A DNA stretch of 9,651 nucleotides from Salinirussus sp. (GTDB lineage: Archaea > Halobacteriota > Halobacteria > Halobacteriales > Haloarculaceae): positions 1 through 9,651 of the forward strand of contig JAQCNN010000258.1 of the NCBI GenBank assembly GCA_028275005.1. Direction: 5' to 3'. Position numbers and translations under genes: made by a program. Shown piece after piece: positions 7,054 through 9,651 of this stretch. Position 1 is the stretch's first letter, and each line of letters opens with the position of its first letter. Under the pieces are notes generated by a model. It saw nothing but the letters and a program-made list of their open reading frames with translations. It had not been told where the DNA came from and made no database searches.

Positions 7054-7075
7054 ACCCACGGGTTCGGCCCCGGCC

Positions 7076-7086
7076 GGAATAATCCA
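7076..7086 (-). promoter_or_regulatory. TATA-like element of the FAD/Fe-S oxidoreductase
   Basis: The minus strand reads TGGATTATTCC in GC-rich surroundings, centred about 27-28 bases upstream of the ATG at 7053. The spacing fits a leaderless mRNA and favours that ATG over the GTG at 7059. Confidence 0.55.
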
Positions 7087-7134
7087 TCGCCGGCCCCGGT
7101 CTCCGGGCGTGCGTGCCCGGCCGCCTCGCTCAGG

Positions 7135-7314
7135 TCACCCCTCCTCGACGGTCGCCTCCTGGGCGTTTGTTTTCACGCTCTCGATACCCTGTCGGGCCTT
7201 CTGTTTGGAGGCGTAACCCTCGCCACTGTCGGCGATGATGTTGCCGTTCTCGTGCCGGAGCCGCCAGCGGTAGTCACCTGCGCTGTCCTCGTACAGTTCA
7301 AACGTCGCGGTCAT
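7135..7314 (-). CDS. DUF1508/YegP-like mini-protein
   Basis: A 59-residue protein made of a single DUF1508 (UPF0339, YegP-like) unit. The hallmarks are FELYEDSAGDYRWRLRHENG (5-24), with the Trp and Asn-Gly of the family, followed by IIADSGEGYASKQKARQGIE (26-45) and SVK. Bacterial YegP has two such units; haloarchaea commonly carry one-unit versions of about 60 residues, such as HVO_2922 of Haloferax volcanii. Their molecular function is not established. The frame is open upstream to 7341, but the ATG at 7314 begins the domain and lies about 28 bases from a TATA-like element that the longer form would overlap. The gene lies between thyX and the oxidoreductase on the same strand, with its own promoter, so co-function with either is not implied. 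Confidence 0.88.
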   Translation of the reverse strand: MTATFELYEDSAGDYRWRLRHENGNIIADSGEGYASKQKARQGIESVKTNAQEATVEEG

Positions 7315-7337
7315 ACCGGGACTGTGGCCCCCCGGAG

Positions 7338-7346
7338 TCAAATAGC
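7338..7346 (-). promoter_or_regulatory. TATA-like element of the DUF1508 gene
   Basis: The minus strand reads GCTATTTGACT, centred about 28 bases upstream of the ATG at 7314 and lying in the 42-base gap after thyX. The core TATTTGACT is identical to that of the thyX promoter. It argues for independent, leaderless transcription and for the short start. Confidence 0.55.
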
Positions 7347-7356
7347 CCGGGTCCCC

Positions 7357-8100
7357 TCAGGGTGCCAGCCGGTTCTTCCGGCCTTTCATCTCGCGCTCGT
7401 AGTAGTCGAAGGTGACCGGGCACCACTCCGCCGCGAGGTCGAGCAGTTTCTCTGTCATCTCACGGATCTCCCACTGGGCGTCCGCCGCCGCCCGCATATC
7501 GGCCACGTGCATCAGCATCCGGACGTTCATCGACATGACGATGTTGACCTTCGTGCCGATGGGGAGGACAAAGCGGGCGTCCTCGGGGGGCATCCCCAGG
7601 TCGAGCAGTTCCTGATAGCTCTCGACGGCATCGGCGACGGTCTCCCGGAACAGCTCCTCGCGGCGCTGGGCGTCCGCCTCGTCGACGTCGGCGGTGCGCT
7701 GGTTGCGGCCCACCCAGTCCGGGTCGGTCGCCGAGGGTGGGACAACGACCATTGCCCCCTCGCGGACGTCAGCGGGGTCGACGTCGTCGAAGGCGACGTA
7801 GCGCATCGACTGGACGTCGAATGAGACGTGACGGTGGCGGGTGAGCTGTGCCATACACGACCGGCTGACCCCCTCGACCGCAAAGGTGGCCTGTGGGTGT
7901 TCGAAGGGGCCAAAGTGGCCGTGGTCCATCAGCTGCGCGATGAGTGTCTCCGTGCGCTCTCGGGGCGTGTCGCCGTCGACGTCTGCCATCACCTCCTCGA
8001 AGGGCGTGTCGGCGACGAACTCCGACATGTAGTCGTTGCGGGCGGCCTGGCAGACCAGCCGTTCGGGCTCCGAGGTGGCTTCCAGCAGTGTGACCTCCAT
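7357..8100 (-). CDS. thyX: Flavin-dependent thymidylate synthase ThyX
   Basis: A 247-residue FAD enzyme that methylates dUMP to dTMP, using methylenetetrahydrofolate as carbon donor and NAD(P)H as reductant, in the cytoplasm. The signature RHRxxxxxxxS is present as RHRHVSFDVQS (88-98), with Ser98 at the substrate-activating position and R100 after it. Other conserved parts are HGHFGPFEHPQATF (60-73), the helix MLMHVADMRAAADAQWEIRE (195-214) with the folate/dUMP-side Arg and Gln, and the C-terminal WCPVTFDYY. Length and order are those of a complete enzyme. The frame is open eight codons upstream to 8124, but that start would lie inside a TATA-like element whose spacing points to ATG 8100, where family homology also begins. 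The gene is 48 bases downstream of the HTR-like gene and has its own promoter. There is no thyA in the window. Confidence 0.96.
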   Translation of the reverse strand: MEVTLLEATSEPERLVCQAARNDYMSEFVADTPFEEVMADVDGDTPRERTETLIAQLMDHGHFGPFEHPQATFAVEGVSRSCMAQLTRHRHVSFDVQSMRYVAFDDVDPADVREGAMVVVPPSATDPDWVGRNQRTADVDEADAQRREELFRETVADAVESYQELLDLGMPPEDARFVLPIGTKVNIVMSMNVRMLMHVADMRAAADAQWEIREMTEKLLDLAAEWCPVTFDYYEREMKGRKNRLAP

Positions 8101-8120
8101 ACCCTCACCGACGGCCACAG

Positions 8121-8131
8121 TCAAATAACAA
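8121..8131 (-). promoter_or_regulatory. TATA-like element of thyX
   Basis: The minus strand reads TTGTTATTTGA, centred about 26 bases upstream of the ATG at 8100, in the 48-base gap after the HTR-like gene. It is one of the clearest AT-rich islands in the window. It supports a leaderless thyX mRNA starting at the inner ATG. Confidence 0.6.
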
Positions 8132-8148
8132 TAGCGGCTGGCCCTCGG

Positions 8149-8832
8149 TTAGAGCGTCTGCCAGGAGGAGGGGTCGCCCCCGAACCCGCGGACACGCACC
8201 TGACGGGCGCCCTCGTGTTCGCGCAACTGCACCTGTCCCTCGAAGTTCTGTTTGAGCACCTGTAAGGTCTGCTGGTCGTGGGCACTCTCGTCGATGGTGA
8301 ACAGCCCGACAGAGCCTGCGCCCTCGAGCCGCGAGGAGAGGACATGACAGAACTTGAACACAGTCTTCTCGTCGGTGTAGGTCAGCATCGTCGACAGCGA
8401 GGTCAGCCCGAATCGGGCGCGGTTGTACCCCCCGACGCTGATGCGGTCGAGCGCCTCCGTGATGCAGACGCCGATGCTCGTCAGGTCCGCCGGGTCGGAC
8501 ACCCGGTGGACGTGGCTGCCATTCTCGAGTTCCTGGCTCTCGCGACTCCCTTCGGCACGGCTGTCGACCACGCTGAGCGCGCGTCCCTCGAACTCCGCCC
8601 GGGAGTGCATGTCGTCGACAAACCCCTCGGCTGGGCCGCTGGTCGTGACAGCAATGGCAGCCTCGTCGCCGACCAGCCCGTCCGCGAGGATCCTCTGGAG
8701 GAGGTTGGTCTTCCCCGTCATCGCCGGCCCGGAGACCAGCAGCGATGCTCCCGGCGGCACGGTCCGCAGTCGGTCGACATCGAGCGGACCCGAGAGGTCG
8801 TAGGCCTCGTGCTCACTCATCTTGCTCGTCAT
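8149..8832 (-). CDS. KaiC/RecA-like 'HTR-like' protein partnered with the response regulator
   Basis: A 227-residue soluble protein with a P-loop, GPAMTGKTNLL (35-45), after a strand ending LLVS, as in RecA/KaiC ATPases. The later segment RARFGLTSLSTMLTYTDEKT (138-157), then VFKFCHVLSSRL and GSVGLFTIDESAHD, matches the haloarchaeal 'HTR-like' group (DUF7504-type) of KaiC relatives. Where KaiC has an acidic Walker B residue before SLS, this protein has Thr144, so ATP may be bound but poorly hydrolysed. The start overlaps the response regulator by 20 bases. The ATG at 8832 has GGAGGG a few bases upstream. The ATG at 8820 (223 aa, 8-base overlap) is possible but about 16 bases from that site. 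The overlap implies coupled translation and a shared pathway with the response regulator. The function of this group is not settled. Confidence 0.8.
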   Translation of the reverse strand: MTSKMSEHEAYDLSGPLDVDRLRTVPPGASLLVSGPAMTGKTNLLQRILADGLVGDEAAIAVTTSGPAEGFVDDMHSRAEFEGRALSVVDSRAEGSRESQELENGSHVHRVSDPADLTSIGVCITEALDRISVGGYNRARFGLTSLSTMLTYTDEKTVFKFCHVLSSRLEGAGSVGLFTIDESAHDQQTLQVLKQNFEGQVQLREHEGARQVRVRGFGGDPSSWQTL

Positions 8833-9397
8833 CGACCCTCCGGATGGTCGCGATGAACTCCTCATCGTCGGCCATGTCACCGATAGTTTCCGAGAGTCGG
8901 TCACGCAGTTCCGCTATCTCCGTGGAGAGTTGGTCGTACTCCTCGCTCTCCGTCAAGCTCCTCTCGGGTTTTGATGCTTCGAGTGTTGCCCGCTTCCCGA
9001 CCATGGCGTAGTACTCCTGAAGCAGGCTGTCGTGTTTCGAGCGGGTCAGCAGGGCCTCAACGGCCTCGGTGAGTTGCTCCTGACGGACCGGCTTGGTGAG
9101 ATATGTGTCAAAGCCCATCTTGAGGATATCGAAGTCGGGCTCGACGGCCGTTACCATCGCGACGAGACAGTCAAGCCCCCGCTCGCGGATCCGCTCGAGG
9201 AGCTCATCACCCGATAGTCCGGGCATCTTTCGGTCGAGTAACACCACGTCGACCGACTCGTCGAGCCGGCGCAGTCCCTCATCGCCGCTCTCGGCCGTAC
9301 GGACCTCGTAGCCCGGGTCCAGCCAGAGCTCGTAGGTCTCGACTACGTCGGGTTCGTCCTCGACGATCAGCACCACGGGTTCGTCTGTCCCAGCCAT
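8813..9397 (-). CDS. Response regulator: receiver domain plus HalX domain
   Basis: A 194-residue two-component response regulator. The CheY-like receiver (about 6-118) has the acidic pair E13/D14 in LIVEDEPDVVETYELWLDPG, phospho-acceptor Asp55 in VVLLDRKMPGLSG, conserved Thr83 (MVTA) and Lys102 (LTKPV). The C-terminal part (about 119-188), a predicted helical region with YYAMVGKRATLEASK and LSTEIAELRDRLSETIGDMA, is a HalX domain, found almost only in haloarchaeal receivers and of unknown biochemical output. There is no classical DNA-binding domain, so it may act by protein contact, possibly with the overlapping HTR-like protein. The cognate histidine kinase is not in the window. A dyad with a TATA-like core lies 28-45 bases upstream. 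GTGAGG just before the ATG could act as a Shine-Dalgarno if a leader exists. Confidence 0.93.
   Translation of the reverse strand: MAGTDEPVVLIVEDEPDVVETYELWLDPGYEVRTAESGDEGLRRLDESVDVVLLDRKMPGLSGDELLERIRERGLDCLVAMVTAVEPDFDILKMGFDTYLTKPVRQEQLTEAVEALLTRSKHDSLLQEYYAMVGKRATLEASKPERSLTESEEYDQLSTEIAELRDRLSETIGDMADDEEFIATIRRVDDEQDE
8836..8841 (-). promoter_or_regulatory. Shine-Dalgarno that decides the HTR-like start
   Basis: GGAGGG on the minus strand lies 3 bases before the ATG at 8832, inside the end of the response-regulator gene. An internal gene of an overlapping pair cannot be leaderless, so a Shine-Dalgarno is expected here. It favours 8832 over the ATG at 8820. Confidence 0.6.
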
Positions 9398-9424
9398 CTC
9401 GCCTCACTGAGTCTTGTGCTTCGG

Positions 9425-9442
9425 CCCACATAGCCCTGTGGG
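9425..9442. promoter_or_regulatory. Perfect dyad overlapping the likely response-regulator promoter
   Basis: CCCACA and TGTGGG form a perfect 6-base inverted repeat around a 6-base centre (TAGCCC). The only AT-rich patch at promoter distance from the ATG at 9397 (CTATGTG on the minus strand, centred near 9431) lies inside it. A protein bound here would cover the TATA/BRE region. A further CCCACA half-site occurs at 9526-9531. Function is inferred from position only. Confidence 0.4.
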
Positions 9443-9496
9443 TTAGCTCACCGTATGTCTCCCTCGCGTGCGCCGCCGGAGTTCGCCACAGCGCAC

Positions 9497-9517
9497 CGAG
9501 ACCGCCCTGGCGTCTCG
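9497..9517. repeat. Inverted repeat in the divergent intergenic region
   Basis: CGAGAC and GTCTCG form a 6-base stem with a 9-base loop, flanked by an outer GCGC (9491-9494) and GCGC (9523-9526) that could extend the pairing across short internal loops. It lies between the minus-strand response regulator and the plus-strand tRNA-Ala. No open frame here is convincing. It may be chance. Confidence 0.25.
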
Positions 9518-9557
9518 CCGTTGCGCCCACACACCTCTCGCAGGACAGCAGTTCGAT

Positions 9558-9568
9558 AGGCTTAAACT
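9558..9568 (+). promoter_or_regulatory. TATA box of tRNA-Ala
   Basis: The AT-rich element AGGCTTAAACT is centred about 28-29 bases before the tRNA 5' end at 9593. It matches the haloarchaeal TATA pattern better than any other element in the window, as expected for a strongly expressed tRNA gene. Confidence 0.65.
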
Positions 9569-9592
9569 GCCAGGTTAGATACCCTTGTGTGC

Positions 9593-9651
9593 GGGCTCGT
9601 AGATCAGCGGTAGATCATCCCCCTGGCACGGGGAAGGCCCGGGGTTCAAAT
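9593..9651 (+). tRNA. tRNA-Ala (anticodon GGC), cut by the window end
   Basis: The sequence starts with the acceptor arm GGGCTCG and continues through the D arm GATC-AGCGGTA-GATC and the anticodon stem TCCCC/GGGGA enclosing CTGGCAC, which places GGC at positions 34-36 and decodes the Ala codon GCC. The 5' half of the T arm (CGGGG) and the start of its loop (TTCAAAT) are present. The last part, including the 3' acceptor arm, is beyond the window, so about 59 of roughly 72 bases are visible. Confidence 0.94.

Noticed and set aside
6616..7824. Plus-strand frame of 402 codons
   Set aside because: Crosses three well-supported minus-strand genes and their promoters; shadow frame.
1..9651. CRISPR array, insertion sequence, toxin-antitoxin or defence system
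   Set aside because: No spaced direct repeats, transposase, nuclease or small overlapping gene pair of that type was seen on either strand.

Overview
The window looks like chromosomal DNA of a halophilic archaeon (class Halobacteria). The predicted proteins are acidic and the DNA is mostly GC-rich. The protein families are typical of haloarchaea: a HalX-type response regulator, a KaiC/HTR-like ATPase relative, a membrane-anchored winged-helix protein, a flavin-dependent thymidylate synthase and a DUF1508 mini-protein. Most gene starts have an AT-rich TATA-like element about 27-29 bases upstream, as expected for leaderless archaeal transcripts. I cannot name the genus.

Layout from left to right. 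Positions 1-196 hold no gene I can support, only two small inverted repeats. Positions 197-953 (minus strand) hold one coding sequence of about 252 codons for an unrecognised coiled-coil protein, broken into three frames by two apparent one-base losses in homopolymers. It is clearly less GC-rich than the rest of the window and lies directly downstream of the 3' end of a tRNA-Glu(CTC) gene (1014-1088, minus). After a 349-base gap with no gene comes a plus-strand PiT-family permease (1438-2613).

The remaining protein genes are all on the minus strand. Read from the right they are: a receiver-HalX response regulator (8813-9397); a KaiC/HTR-like protein overlapping it (8149-8832); thyX (7357-8100); a DUF1508/YegP-like mini-protein (7135-7314); a very large FAD + 4Fe-4S oxidoreductase of the D-lactate dehydrogenase/GlcD-GlcF fusion type (3976-7053); and a secreted-domain/transmembrane/winged-helix protein (2661-3935). 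The window closes with the first 59 bases of a tRNA-Ala(GGC) gene on the plus strand.

How the parts relate. The response regulator and the HTR-like protein overlap by about 20 bases with a Shine-Dalgarno at the junction, so they are probably translated together and work in one signalling path. The oxidoreductase and the membrane-anchored regulator are 40 bases apart on one strand but each has a TATA-like element, so any functional link is inference. thyX and the DUF1508 gene are neighbours with nearly identical core promoter sequences. I found no CRISPR array, insertion sequence, integrase or defence gene.
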